NCBI GenBank assembly: GCA_031261625.1
Contig: JAISJG010000011.1
Span: 1 to 54,743 of the forward strand
Length of the DNA stretch: 54,743 nucleotides
Direction of reading: 5' to 3'
Origin: Candidatus Methanoplasma sp.
Lineage (GTDB): Archaea > Thermoplasmatota > Thermoplasmata > Methanomassiliicoccales > Methanomethylophilaceae
Positions 16,439-25,050 of the stretch are shown piece by piece. How positions within the stretch are numbered: position 1 is the stretch's first letter; every line of letters begins with the position of its first letter. The notes beneath the pieces were generated by a model, which ran no database searches, had not been told where the DNA came from, and saw only the letters and a program-made list of their open reading frames with translations. Position numbers and translations under genes: made by a program.

Positions 16439-16777
16439 ATGGGCATAAGAGTAGCAGTTGCAAGTACGGACGGAAAAGTGGTCAACCAGCATTTCGGACA
16501 TGCGGATCAGTTCCACATCTTCGAGATCAACGGAGAGGAATTCAAGTTCGTCGAGACAAGATTCTCCCAGCCTTTCTGTGCCGGAGGGACCCACGAAGGC
16601 AAGGACAACACCGGTCTTCTGAAGGCTTTGGACGGCTGCAGGGCCGTGCTCGTGAACCGCATAGGCGGCGGAGCGGTGACCATGCTGGACGAGAACGGTA
16701 TCGATGCCATCGAGGTCAGAGGGTTCATAGAGGATGCTCTGCGCGAGATCGGCAGACAGAAACTCTATCCTGAATGA
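16439..16777 (+). CDS. NifX/NafY-like dinitrogenase cofactor-binding domain protein
   Basis: 112 residues, single PF02579-type domain (NifX, NafY, VnfX and the C-terminus of NifB). The typical opening RVAVASTDGKVVNQHFGHADQFHIFEI is recognisable, with the conserved HFGHA. Family members bind and carry FeMo-co or its precursor. It is the last gene of the H-D5-K5-K6 operon, 9 bp after K6, which supports a role in making or delivering the metallocluster of this system. No nifB, nifE or nifN is in the window, so the precursor must come from a gene elsewhere. Confidence 0.88.
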   Translation: MGIRVAVASTDGKVVNQHFGHADQFHIFEINGEEFKFVETRFSQPFCAGGTHEGKDNTGLLKALDGCRAVLVNRIGGGAVTMLDENGIDAIEVRGFIEDALREIGRQKLYPE

Positions 16778-16825
16778 CCGCAGAATAATCGATTTTCATA
16801 TCCTGTGCGTTATGTGCACGGGAAT

Positions 16826-17140
16826 TCATCTTTTCCTGGGGACTTTGAGTTCGGGATATTTTTCTCTGATGGTCCTCAGAGTACCCGACGTAAGGATCGA
16901 TTCCGCATTGCGGTCCGTTCTCTCCATCAGAGATATCAGATCATCTTTTTCTTCGGGGGCGCATCTGATTATAGCCATCCCGGGGATGCACTGTACGACA
17001 TACGGAGGCTCCCTGCCTTCGGACACATTGTTCTTCAGGCGGCCTATCAGTGACGGTTTGGTGATGCCCGAACTTATGGCGAACAGAACGTAGCGGCGTC
17101 TGCCGCGTTTTGATTTTACAACCACGGGCGAACAGCTCAC
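16826..17140 (-). CDS. rnp2: RNase P protein component 2 (Pop5 family)
   Basis: 104 residues. The basic start KSKRGRRRYVLFAI and the C-terminal TSGTLRTIREKY match the archaeal Rnp2/Pop5 family, a protein partner of the RNase P RNA in tRNA 5' maturation. A GTG start is chosen at 17140 because it overlaps the stop of the upstream zinc-ribbon gene (GTGA), so the two are translationally coupled. A longer frame upstream would run through that gene. It converges with the nitrogenase-like operon. Confidence 0.75.
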   Translation of the reverse strand: MSCSPVVVKSKRGRRRYVLFAISSGITKPSLIGRLKNNVSEGREPPYVVQCIPGMAIIRCAPEEKDDLISLMERTDRNAESILTSGTLRTIREKYPELKVPRKR

Positions 17141-17655
17141 TGTTTGTTTTTGTAGCTTTGCATGGTAACAGACTCGTACACTGCACCGCATTTCCTGCAA
17201 ACGGGCTTCTTTCCATCCACACGTGCTCCGCAACTGCACAGGAAGGTACCGTCACGGCGCGGAAGGACGGCTCCGCATGCGCAGATACCTCCTTTGACGA
17301 ATCTTCCGCATACTGGGCATCTGGAGCGCACCGGATCGCGGACCGTCATCTTCACATAAGGTGCTCCACAGTACGGACAGGCCCCGGTCGGGCGGGCGCA
17401 GGCATCATGGAATATTTTCCCACATGCACATTTCGCTACAGGATCATCACCGATCTCTCCGTAGCAGATGTCACACTTTTTCTCGTCCTCCCCCTCGTCT
17501 AGAAAGTAGGTAGGTTTTCCTCCGTTTTTGCCACTCGAGACGTTCTTCAGGGTCTGCTTCGAGTCGAGGTGCACCTTGACCAAAATGACTATGGATATAA
17601 CCGTAACCAGCACTATAACGATAGCCAGCATCGATGTTGTGGTTCCAAAGTCCAT
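17137..17655 (-). CDS. Membrane-anchored zinc-ribbon/RING-like protein
   Basis: 172 residues. One transmembrane helix (about residues 8-27) is followed by a polar linker and then many CxxC pairs: CDICYGEI..CACGKIFHDAC..CPYCG resembles a RING/treble-clef finger, and the C-terminal half has further ribbons (CPVCG, CACG, CSCG, CRKCG). The start at 17655 places the helix at the N-terminus; an ATG 96 bp upstream would precede it with a second hydrophobic stretch. Function unknown. It is coupled to rnp2, so it may be a genus-level housekeeping neighbour rather than part of the nitrogenase-like system. Confidence 0.7.
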   Translation of the reverse strand: MDFGTTTSMLAIVIVLVTVISIVILVKVHLDSKQTLKNVSSGKNGGKPTYFLDEGEDEKKCDICYGEIGDDPVAKCACGKIFHDACARPTGACPYCGAPYVKMTVRDPVRSRCPVCGRFVKGGICACGAVLPRRDGTFLCSCGARVDGKKPVCRKCGAVYESVTMQSYKNKQ

Positions 17656-17994
17656 GTTATGATTAATAAAGATTACTATTTTAATATTTCCCACCCAAAT
17701 GGCGGAAAATAGAGTTTTTACGCATACTAAAATTAAATTCGTATGCATCAATTTTACAAAATTGTTGGTAGAATTACTGTATGATGTAATACTAATAAAT
17801 GCATGAAAAAAATACGTCTGGCTATATGTTAATTCGGATTACCTAAAATTTATTTGCAAAATATTCTGCAATAGTGAAAATGGAGATTAAAAGATTACGT
17901 CATCAGATATAAACGTTACGTAATAAGGGTTTTAATTGAGGATATTATCTTCTTTTTCATTCCAATTATTAATTGGTAGAACGGAGGCAAAGAT
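17656..17994. promoter_or_regulatory. Divergent intergenic region upstream of hdrA
   Basis: 339 bp, AT-rich, no gene seen. ATTACGT (17894-17900) and ACGTAAT (17918-17924) form a perfect 7-bp inverted repeat that brackets AGATATAAAC, a TATA-like sequence; a factor bound there would block or recruit the basal machinery of the hdrA-mvh operon. The hdrA leader ends with a GGAGG at 17983-17987. Confidence 0.45.
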
Positions 17995-20900
17995 TTGACT
18001 AAATCGGCATTAGTTATCGGCGGAGGAATCGCGGGTATACAGGCTGCGTTGGATCTTGCAGACAGGTGCATTCACGTCTATCTGGTGGAGAGGTTACCCA
18101 CCATAGGCGGAACGATGTGCCGTCTTGACAAGACATTTCCGACAAACGACTGTTCCGCATGTATCCTGTCGCCAAAAATGGCAGACGCAATCGGACACCC
18201 CAACATAACCACGCTCACATACCACGAGGTACTGAAAGTGGACGGACAGGCAGGGGACTTCAAGGTCACGCTGAAAAAGAAAGCGAGATACGTCGATCCC
18301 ACATCCTGTACGGCTTGCGGAGACTGTCTCGCGAAATGTCCCTCGAAGGGCATTCCCGACCAGTTCGAGTACGGTCTGACCACGAGGAGGGCGATCTACA
18401 TACCCCACGCCCAGGCAGTGCCCAGGGTAGCTATCATCGACGCAGAGAACTGCAGAATGGTGCAGAGCGGCAAGTGCGGTGTGTGCGCAAAGATATGCGG
18501 CAAGAAAGCCATCAACTACGAGGACAAGGATTCCGAGGTCGTTATCGAGGTAGGATCCGTCATCGCAGCGGCAGGTTTCCAGCCGTGGAGCGCGAACGTG
18601 GCCACAGAGTACGGATACGGAAGGTTCAAGAACGTCGTTACCGCACTCGAGTTCGAGAGAATGATGTGCGCATCGGGTCCCGAGAGAGGACACATAAAGG
18701 TGCCCACGACCGGTGAGGACCCCAAGAGGATCGCTTTCATCCAGTGCTGCGGATCAAGGTCCGAGAAAGAAGGATGGAAGAAATACTGCTCGTCCGTGTG
18801 CTGCATGTACGCCACGAAGCAGGCAATGATCACCAAAGAGCACCTCGACGTCCAGGAGGACATATACTTCATGGATATCAGGTCCTACGGAAAAGAGTTC
18901 GAGGCCTACATCGACAGAGGCCAGAAAGAGTACGGCATAAATATGCACAGGGCAGCCCGTGTTTCCAATGTGGACGAGGATCCGGAGACCAAGGTCCTGA
19001 CCATCAACTACACCGACTCAGAGGGCAACGGAGTATCCGCGGATTACGACATAGTCGTTCTGTCCATCGGACTCAACCCGCCCGAGGGAGCAGAGGAACT
19101 CGCAAAGACCCTCGGAATAGAGCTCAACCAGTACGGATTCTGCAAGACCTCGGTCTTCCACCCGCTGGAGACGACCAAGAAGGGTGTATTCGTCACCGGA
19201 GCTTTCGCAGCCCCGAAGGATATCCCCACATCCGTTGCAGAAGCAAGCGGATCCGCGGCAAAGGCCGGAGCGCACATCGTCGACGACAATTTCGAGGCAT
19301 GCGCACCTAAGCTGTACCCCGCAGAGAAGGACGTCGAGGGCAAAGAACCCCGCGTCGGAGTATGGGTCTGTCACTGCGGTATCAACATCGGATCCGTGGT
19401 CGACGTACCTGCGGTCGCAGAGTACGCAAAAGGCCTTCCCTACGTCGTTCTTTCCGAACAGTCACAGTACGCATGCGCCGAGGATTGCCTCAAAGCGATC
19501 TCCCAGGCCATCACCGACCATGACCTCAACAGGGTCGTCGTCGCATCCTGTACGCCCAGGACACACGAGCCCCTCTTCAGAGAGGCATGCAGGAACGGCG
19601 GTCTGAACAAATACCTGTTCAACATGGCCAACATCCGTGACCAGTGCTCCTGGATCCACATGCACGCGGCAGAGGCAGCGACCGTCAAAGCGAAGGACCT
19701 TCTCAGAATGTCCATCGCAAAAGCAGTCCTGCTCGAGCCCCTCGTCGGTTCAGAGATCGCAGTCACCAACTCCGCTGCAGTAGTCGGAGGAGGAATCACA
19801 GGACTCACAGCAGCCCTCGACATATCGGCCCAGGGATACCAGGTCCACATAATCGAGAGGGAGAAAGAGCTGGGAGGATTCGCCCGCAACTTCTTCCACA
19901 AGGAAGACGGACAGGACGTTTCAGCATTCCTGAAAGAGACCATCGAGAAAGTCGAGAATAACCCCAAGATCACGGTCCACAAGGGAGTCGAGATAAAAGA
20001 CATCCCCGGATTCGTAGGTAACTTCAGGGTACAGCTCACGGACGGTAAGGAAATACCTGTAGGAGCAGTCCTCTTCGCAGTGGGAGCGGCACAGTACAAA
20101 CCCACCGAGTACGGATACGGTTCCGCGAAGAACGTCCTCACAATCATCGATGCGGAGAAGCAGATCGCAGAAGGAAAGTTCAAAGGTAAGAGCGTGGCAT
20201 TCGTTCAGTGCGTCGGATCAAGGTCCGACAGCGTGAAGTACTGCTCCCGTGTCTGCTGTGCAGGCGCCCTCCGCAACGCTATCCAGCTGAAGATGAACGA
20301 CCCGACCACCGCTGTATACATCATACACAAGGACATCAGGACGTACGGATTCCGCGAGGAGCTCTACAACAAGGCATCCAGCCTCGGTGTGAAGTTCGTC
20401 AGGTACTGCTCGGAAGCGAAACTCCCCGAATTCGACGGAAAGACCGTCAAAGCGTATGACTCCATACTCAACACCGATGTCGACATACCCGTCGACACTC
20501 TGATCCTTTCAGCCGGAATCACTCCGGTCCGCGAGGAGAAGGAAGAGCTCGCGAAGATGGTCAAGGTCCCCATAAGCAAGGACGGATTCTTCTTCGAGGC
20601 CCACCAGAAACTCAGGCCGGTCGACTTCGCCACCGAAGGTGTGTACGTCGCCGGTGCAGCACACTGGCCCAAATTCATGGACGAGTGTATCGCACAGGCA
20701 TCCGGTGCAGCCGCAAGGATCCTCACGATCATATCCAAGGACAAACTCATATCCGAGGGTATAGTCGCCGTGTCCAACCCCGCAATATGCGACGGATGCG
20801 GTATCTGCGAGGGATGCTGCGACTACAACGCCATCAACATCATCCTCGACGAGAACGGCAGGCTGAAGAGCGATGTCAACCCCGGTCTCTGCAAGGGATG

Positions 20901-21015
20901 CGGTAGCTGCGTGGCTTCTTGCCCCGCAGGTGCAATGGAACAGAGAGGATTCAGGAACAAACAGATCATAGCCGAGATCGATGCGCTTCTCGACTACCAC
21001 CCGGAGAGGGCGTGA
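17995..21015 (+). CDS. hdrA: Heterodisulfide reductase subunit A, long form with two FAD domains
   Basis: 1006 residues, about 350 longer than a standard HdrA. Residues 1-450 form an extra QmoA/HdrA-like FAD module (GGGIAG at 9-14) with ferredoxin-like CTACGDCLAKCP from residue 105. Near residue 459 a normal HdrA begins with CHCGINIG and continues with ASCTPRTHEP and a second FAD site GGGITG at 598-603. Two C-terminal [4Fe-4S] motifs (from residue 932 and near 970) end the protein. HdrA is the flavin bifurcating subunit that passes electrons from hydrogenase to heterodisulfide and ferredoxin. The start is TTG with GGAGG 7 bp upstream. HdrB and HdrC are not in the window. Reduced ferredoxin from this complex is a plausible donor to the H protein. 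Confidence 0.95.
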   Translation: MTKSALVIGGGIAGIQAALDLADRCIHVYLVERLPTIGGTMCRLDKTFPTNDCSACILSPKMADAIGHPNITTLTYHEVLKVDGQAGDFKVTLKKKARYVDPTSCTACGDCLAKCPSKGIPDQFEYGLTTRRAIYIPHAQAVPRVAIIDAENCRMVQSGKCGVCAKICGKKAINYEDKDSEVVIEVGSVIAAAGFQPWSANVATEYGYGRFKNVVTALEFERMMCASGPERGHIKVPTTGEDPKRIAFIQCCGSRSEKEGWKKYCSSVCCMYATKQAMITKEHLDVQEDIYFMDIRSYGKEFEAYIDRGQKEYGINMHRAARVSNVDEDPETKVLTINYTDSEGNGVSADYDIVVLSIGLNPPEGAEELAKTLGIELNQYGFCKTSVFHPLETTKKGVFVTGAFAAPKDIPTSVAEASGSAAKAGAHIVDDNFEACAPKLYPAEKDVEGKEPRVGVWVCHCGINIGSVVDVPAVAEYAKGLPYVVLSEQSQYACAEDCLKAISQAITDHDLNRVVVASCTPRTHEPLFREACRNGGLNKYLFNMANIRDQCSWIHMHAAEAATVKAKDLLRMSIAKAVLLEPLVGSEIAVTNSAAVVGGGITGLTAALDISAQGYQVHIIEREKELGGFARNFFHKEDGQDVSAFLKETIEKVENNPKITVHKGVEIKDIPGFVGNFRVQLTDGKEIPVGAVLFAVGAAQYKPTEYGYGSAKNVLTIIDAEKQIAEGKFKGKSVAFVQCVGSRSDSVKYCSRVCCAGALRNAIQLKMNDPTTAVYIIHKDIRTYGFREELYNKASSLGVKFVRYCSEAKLPEFDGKTVKAYDSILNTDVDIPVDTLILSAGITPVREEKEELAKMVKVPISKDGFFFEAHQKLRPVDFATEGVYVAGAAHWPKFMDECIAQASGAAARILTIISKDKLISEGIVAVSNPAICDGCGICEGCCDYNAINIILDENGRLKSDVNPGLCKGCGSCVASCPAGAMEQRGFRNKQIIAEIDALLDYHPERA

Positions 21016-21020
21016 TACAC

Positions 21021-21443
21021 ATGTCAGAAGATTTCGAACCAATAATAGTAGCGTTCTGCTGCAACTGGTGTTCGTACGCGGGAGCGGACGGCGCCGGTGT
21101 GGCAAGGCTTCAGATGCCCGCTAACTTCCGTATCATAAGGACGATGTGCTCCGCAAGGGTAGACCCCGAGTTCGTACTCAGGGCTCTGGCCAAAGGGGCC
21201 GACGGAGTGATTGTCCTCGGGTGCCACCCGGCAGACTGCCACTACATCGGAGGAAACTACAGGGCAAGAAGGAGGATCGCCCTGCTCAGACTCGTTCTCG
21301 AGCAGTACGGATTCGACCCGAAGAGACTGAGACTCGAGTGGGTCTCCGCATCCGAGGGAGAGAAATTCCAGACCACCCTCACGACCTTCGTGAACACGAT
21401 CAAAGAACTCGGGCCTACCCCCCTTGTACAGGAGGAGAAGTAA
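21021..21443 (+). CDS. mvhD: F420-non-reducing hydrogenase iron-sulfur subunit D
   Basis: 140 residues, the usual size. MvhD carries a [2Fe-2S] cluster and links the hydrogenase MvhAG to HdrA. The cysteine pattern FCCNWCSYAGAD near the N-terminus and the later C..GCHPADCHY segment are typical. It begins 5 bp after hdrA and its stop abuts the mvhG ATG. Confidence 0.95.
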   Translation: MSEDFEPIIVAFCCNWCSYAGADGAGVARLQMPANFRIIRTMCSARVDPEFVLRALAKGADGVIVLGCHPADCHYIGGNYRARRRIALLRLVLEQYGFDPKRLRLEWVSASEGEKFQTTLTTFVNTIKELGPTPLVQEEK

Positions 21444-22694
21444 ATGAGCTTCCTTGACATATTCAAATCTAAGAAGAACAAGACAGAAGACGGATCGAAG
21501 AAGGCAGCGGACAAGACCGACAAGGCAGCAAAACCCGCCGCCAAAGCAGCAAAGCCCGCGGTGAAACCCGAAGTCGGCTGCGCCGCAAAGACACAGCTGT
21601 CCGTCGAGGCATCACAGCTTCCGGCAGCGGACCTCGGAGAGCTTCTTCCCGGAGCACCCAAGAACGGTAAGATCAACCTTGCCATCTACTGGGCAGCGGC
21701 CTGCGGGGGATGCGACGTCTCTATTCTCGACATCAACGAGAGGATACTCACCGTCGGTGATATGGCAAACATCGTTATGTGGCCTATCGCGGCCGACGGA
21801 AAAGAGAAGGACATCGAAGAGATGGAAGACGGTTCCATAACCGTCTCGATCATATCCGGAGCGGTCAGGAACTCCGAGAACGAGCACATGGTGAAACTCC
21901 TCAGGAAGAAATCACTCATCGTGGTCAGTTACGGAACCTGCGCATGTTTCGGAGGCTCACCCGCACTCGCGAACCTCGTTCACGGCGGCAAGGATGAGAT
22001 CCTCGAATACGTCTACAACAAAGTGCCCTCGACGGCAAACTTCCAGGCAGATTACCACAAAGGAGCACCTGTCATACCGCAGACCAAGTTCGCAGCACCG
22101 GAAGGAGACCTCACTCTCCCGACCCTCTACGACACGGTCAAGACGCTGGACCAGGTCATCGATGTGAATTACTACGTTCCGGGATGCCCTCCTCTCCAGG
22201 AGTCCATCTCATACGTACTGAAAGCCGTCGCGGACTTCGCATACAACGGTGTTGCACTCCCCCCTAAGGGAACAACCATCGGAGTCGTCACCAAGACACT
22301 CTGCGACCAGTGCCACAGGCGCAAAGAGTTCAGAAGGGTCACCAAGATCGTGGAACCCCACGAGATAGATGTGGACCCGGACCTCTGCCTTATGGACCAG
22401 GGAATACTGTGCCTCGGACCCGCAACGGTCGGAGGATGCAACGCAAGATGCACATCTGTCGGACAGCCGTGCCGCGGATGCTACGGACCAACAGTCGCAG
22501 TTCAGGAATTAGGAGCAAGCGCCCTTACGGCAATAGCATCCCTGTTCCCTGTGATCGATGACGATCCGACATGCAATGAGGATGAGATCATCGACATCAT
22601 GACAAGCATAAAGGACCCGCTTGGATACTTCTACGCATTCACGCTGGGTAAATCACTGATCAGAAGATCGGTCGCAGAGAAAGGAGGTAAGTAA
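21444..22694 (+). CDS. mvhG: F420-non-reducing hydrogenase small subunit with Lys/Ala-rich N-terminal extension
   Basis: 416 residues against about 300 for most MvhG. The hydrogenase domain begins near residue 75, with the proximal-cluster motif CGGCD (Cys87, Cys90), followed by GTCACFGG, VPGCPP and a C-terminal cysteine-rich region for further [4Fe-4S] clusters. The extra N-terminus is a low-complexity K/A/P segment, about residues 8-40, of unknown role. It directs electrons from the NiFe site of MvhA to MvhD. The ATG follows the mvhD stop directly. Confidence 0.94.
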   Translation: MSFLDIFKSKKNKTEDGSKKAADKTDKAAKPAAKAAKPAVKPEVGCAAKTQLSVEASQLPAADLGELLPGAPKNGKINLAIYWAAACGGCDVSILDINERILTVGDMANIVMWPIAADGKEKDIEEMEDGSITVSIISGAVRNSENEHMVKLLRKKSLIVVSYGTCACFGGSPALANLVHGGKDEILEYVYNKVPSTANFQADYHKGAPVIPQTKFAAPEGDLTLPTLYDTVKTLDQVIDVNYYVPGCPPLQESISYVLKAVADFAYNGVALPPKGTTIGVVTKTLCDQCHRRKEFRRVTKIVEPHEIDVDPDLCLMDQGILCLGPATVGGCNARCTSVGQPCRGCYGPTVAVQELGASALTAIASLFPVIDDDPTCNEDEIIDIMTSIKDPLGYFYAFTLGKSLIRRSVAEKGGK

Positions 22695-22695
22695 A

Positions 22696-24213
22696 ATGGC
22701 AGGCCCTATAATATGGGATGAGAAGCAGAAGGCCAAGACGAACAGGATCACCATCGATCCGATCACACGTCTTGAAGGTCACGGAAAGATAGAGATCTTC
22801 CTTGACGACAAAGGGGATGTCGCCAACGCATACTGGCAGGTTCCCGAGGTCAGAGGCTTCGAGAGATTCTGCATAGGCAGGAAGGTCACAGAGCTCAACC
22901 AGATCACCGCAAGACTTTGCGGTGTCTGCCCCGGAGCACACCACCTCGCATCCACGAAAGCCATCGACGGATGTTACAGCACCAAGCCGACGGAAGCGGC
23001 GTTCCTGCTCAGGGACACGTTCTACCACGCACACTTCGTCCACAGCCACATAGCGCACTTCTACGCTCTGGCGGCACCGGACTTCGTGTGCGGACCGGCA
23101 GCACCGGCAGCCGAGCGCAATGTGCTCGGTGTCGTCGCACGTGTCGGGCTCGAGCTCGGATCCGAAGTGCTGAAAGCACGCGCCCAGGCCCAGAAGGTCC
23201 AGGCGATAATCGGCGGAAAGCCCACACACCCTCTCATGGGAGTGCCCGGCGGAGTCAGCAAGGCCGTCAATAAGGAAGAGCAGAAAGAGATCCAGGGATA
23301 TGCCGACAACCTGGTGAACTTCTCCGAGACATCGCTCAAGGTCTTCCACGACGTCGTCCTCGCGAACAAAGAGTTCGTCGATATCATCACCAACAAGGAC
23401 CTCTTCTACAACGAGACCTACCATATGGGTCTCGTCAACGAGAAGAACCAGCTTGAGTTCCATGACGGAAAGGTCAGAGTTGTCAACCAGGAAGGAAAGG
23501 AGCATGACAAATATCACTCCAACGACTACCTGGAGCACATCGGAGAGGCTGTCGAGCCCTGGTCTTACGAGAAGTTCCCGTACCTGAGGAAACCCGGATA
23601 CAAGGGACTCGTCGACGGACCGGACAGCGGAATGTACCGTGCTTCGCCTCTTTCGAGACTCAACGTCTCGGATAGTATCTCGACCCCCAAGGCACAGGCG
23701 GCCTTCGAAGAGTACAAAGGTCTCTTCAAGAGCCTCGGTGTCAACGGACCGGTGCAGTTCACACTCGCCACCCACTGGGCAAGGATCATCGAGCTGCTGT
23801 TCGCGGCAGAGAAGCTCCAGCAGGATGCTTACAGCCCCGATCTCACGGATGCTAACATAAAGCAGAAGGATCTGAAGGCCGGCGGACGCGGAGTAGGATG
23901 CGTCGAGGCACCGAGAGGGACCCTCACGCACGACTACACCGCAGACGAGAACGGCATCGTGACCGCTTGCAACCTGGTCGTCGGTACGACCAACAACAAC
24001 GGTCCGATCAACATGGATACCGTCAAGGCGGCAAAGGGACTCATCCACAACTTCGAGGTGTCCCCCGGTCTGCTGAACATGGTTGAAATGGCCTTCAGGG
24101 CCTACGACCCCTGCAACTCCTGCGCAACCCACAGCCTCCCGGGACAGATGCCCCTGAAGGCAGTGATAAGGTACGCGGACGGAACAGAGTTCGAGACCGT
24201 CACCCGCAACTAA
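22696..24213 (+). CDS. mvhA: F420-non-reducing hydrogenase large (NiFe) subunit
   Basis: 505 residues. The NiFe ligands are present as RLCGVCPGAHH (Cys75, Cys78) and DPCNSCATH (Cys473, Cys476). A short tail after DPCxxC would be removed during maturation as in other NiFe hydrogenases. It oxidises H2 for the Mvh-Hdr complex in the cytoplasm. It lies 1 bp after mvhG and closes the operon; a hairpin with a T-rich tail follows. Confidence 0.96.
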   Translation: MAGPIIWDEKQKAKTNRITIDPITRLEGHGKIEIFLDDKGDVANAYWQVPEVRGFERFCIGRKVTELNQITARLCGVCPGAHHLASTKAIDGCYSTKPTEAAFLLRDTFYHAHFVHSHIAHFYALAAPDFVCGPAAPAAERNVLGVVARVGLELGSEVLKARAQAQKVQAIIGGKPTHPLMGVPGGVSKAVNKEEQKEIQGYADNLVNFSETSLKVFHDVVLANKEFVDIITNKDLFYNETYHMGLVNEKNQLEFHDGKVRVVNQEGKEHDKYHSNDYLEHIGEAVEPWSYEKFPYLRKPGYKGLVDGPDSGMYRASPLSRLNVSDSISTPKAQAAFEEYKGLFKSLGVNGPVQFTLATHWARIIELLFAAEKLQQDAYSPDLTDANIKQKDLKAGGRGVGCVEAPRGTLTHDYTADENGIVTACNLVVGTTNNNGPINMDTVKAAKGLIHNFEVSPGLLNMVEMAFRAYDPCNSCATHSLPGQMPLKAVIRYADGTEFETVTRN

Positions 24214-24222
24214 ACCAAAAAA

Positions 24223-24254
24223 GGGAGGTAACCCCTCCCTACCTTTCTTTTTAT
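24223..24254 (+). terminator. Hairpin terminator after mvhA
   Basis: GGGAGG (24223-24228) and CCTCCC (24234-24239) form a stem with a 5-nt loop, followed by a T-rich tract ending near 24253. Confidence 0.75.
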
Positions 24255-24266
24255 CAGGATTAAATA

Positions 24267-25046
24267 TCAGATCGCTGACCGGAGGTCACGTTTGTTTTGT
24301 TCCCTTCCTTTGATCCTGAGGTCGGATATCTTTCCGAGGTCTATCCCGTCCAACAAGTGGACCGTCGCATTATCCAGGTCAAGCAATCCTCCGCCCATGA
24401 TAGGCCCGAGAAGAGGTTCTCCGATGATATTCACCGGCGATCCTCCCAACATACGGTTGAAAGCGGGAACGATGATGAAACGTTCCGGCAGCTCTTCGTA
24501 CTTTTCAGTGGTTGTTCCGAGGAATCTGCCGCGGACCCAACACGGTTCCGTCACCTGTCTCCCCACGCCGTCCCTGAACATCACGGAAGGGTGGTCATGT
24601 CCCATTATCAGGGTCTCGGACCTCATGACCTCTTTGGACGGCCATGTATGGCCGTGGATGAATCCCACGTCTTCGACCTTGAATCCCGATGCGGGATGGA
24701 TGTTCACACGGCCCGGAAGGAATTCTTCGATATTGGTGTCATGATTCCCTCTGACCACGTCCACACTGTCGAAACGCTCAAGAAGTCTGTCGAAGAAATT
24801 CGGGATCTCGCGGTATTCCTGCTTGGTGGAACCGGGAACGGAATCCTTGATGTCCCCGATCACGATGAGTTTGCTTGAAAATGTTCCGGCGGCCTCCGAT
24901 ACGGCATCGAACATATCGCCGGTGTGTGAGATTATGTGATATCCTTTCGCTTTCAGATGGGACTCCAGGCCTATGTGGAGATCACCGATCACAAGATATT
25001 CGTCCACAGTGAGTGCGGGTATCCCGTGGACGGGCTGAATTTCCAT
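24267..25046 (-). CDS. Metallophosphoesterase
   Basis: 259 residues of the calcineurin-like phosphoesterase fold. Metal-binding motifs appear in order: GDLHIG, GDIKD, RGNHD, HGHTW and GHDHP. The start at 25046 follows the upstream gene's stop by 4 bp and begins MEIQPVHGIPAL; a longer frame reading into that gene has no support. The family includes the archaeal MJ0037-like enzymes; substrate unknown. It is in an operon with the NAD(P)HX repair gene. Confidence 0.85.
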   Translation of the reverse strand: MEIQPVHGIPALTVDEYLVIGDLHIGLESHLKAKGYHIISHTGDMFDAVSEAAGTFSSKLIVIGDIKDSVPGSTKQEYREIPNFFDRLLERFDSVDVVRGNHDTNIEEFLPGRVNIHPASGFKVEDVGFIHGHTWPSKEVMRSETLIMGHDHPSVMFRDGVGRQVTEPCWVRGRFLGTTTEKYEELPERFIIVPAFNRMLGGSPVNIIGEPLLGPIMGGGLLDLDNATVHLLDGIDLGKISDLRIKGREQNKRDLRSAI

Positions 25047-25050
25047 TTTA

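Noticed and set aside
2886..16777. A genuine Mo-nitrogenase (nifHDK) for N2 fixation
   Set aside because: The His442 motif is absent, D has a foreign Cys-rich N-terminus, K lacks its N-terminal extension, and nifB, nifE, nifN and PII genes (nifI1, nifI2) are not present.
2886..16777. Coenzyme F430 reductase CfbCD
   Set aside because: The D proteins are about 510-540 residues, longer than CfbD (about 370 from memory), K partners exist, and no cfbA, cfbB or cfbE gene is nearby.
16734..17502. Rightward open frames over rnp2 and the zinc-ribbon gene
   Set aside because: The opposite strand carries recognisable Rnp2 and CxxC-rich proteins with coupled start and stop.
22660..24132. Long open frame opposite mvhA
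   Set aside because: It is a product of codon bias in mvhA; its composition (rich in V, R, L, C) is not protein-like and it covers a known gene.
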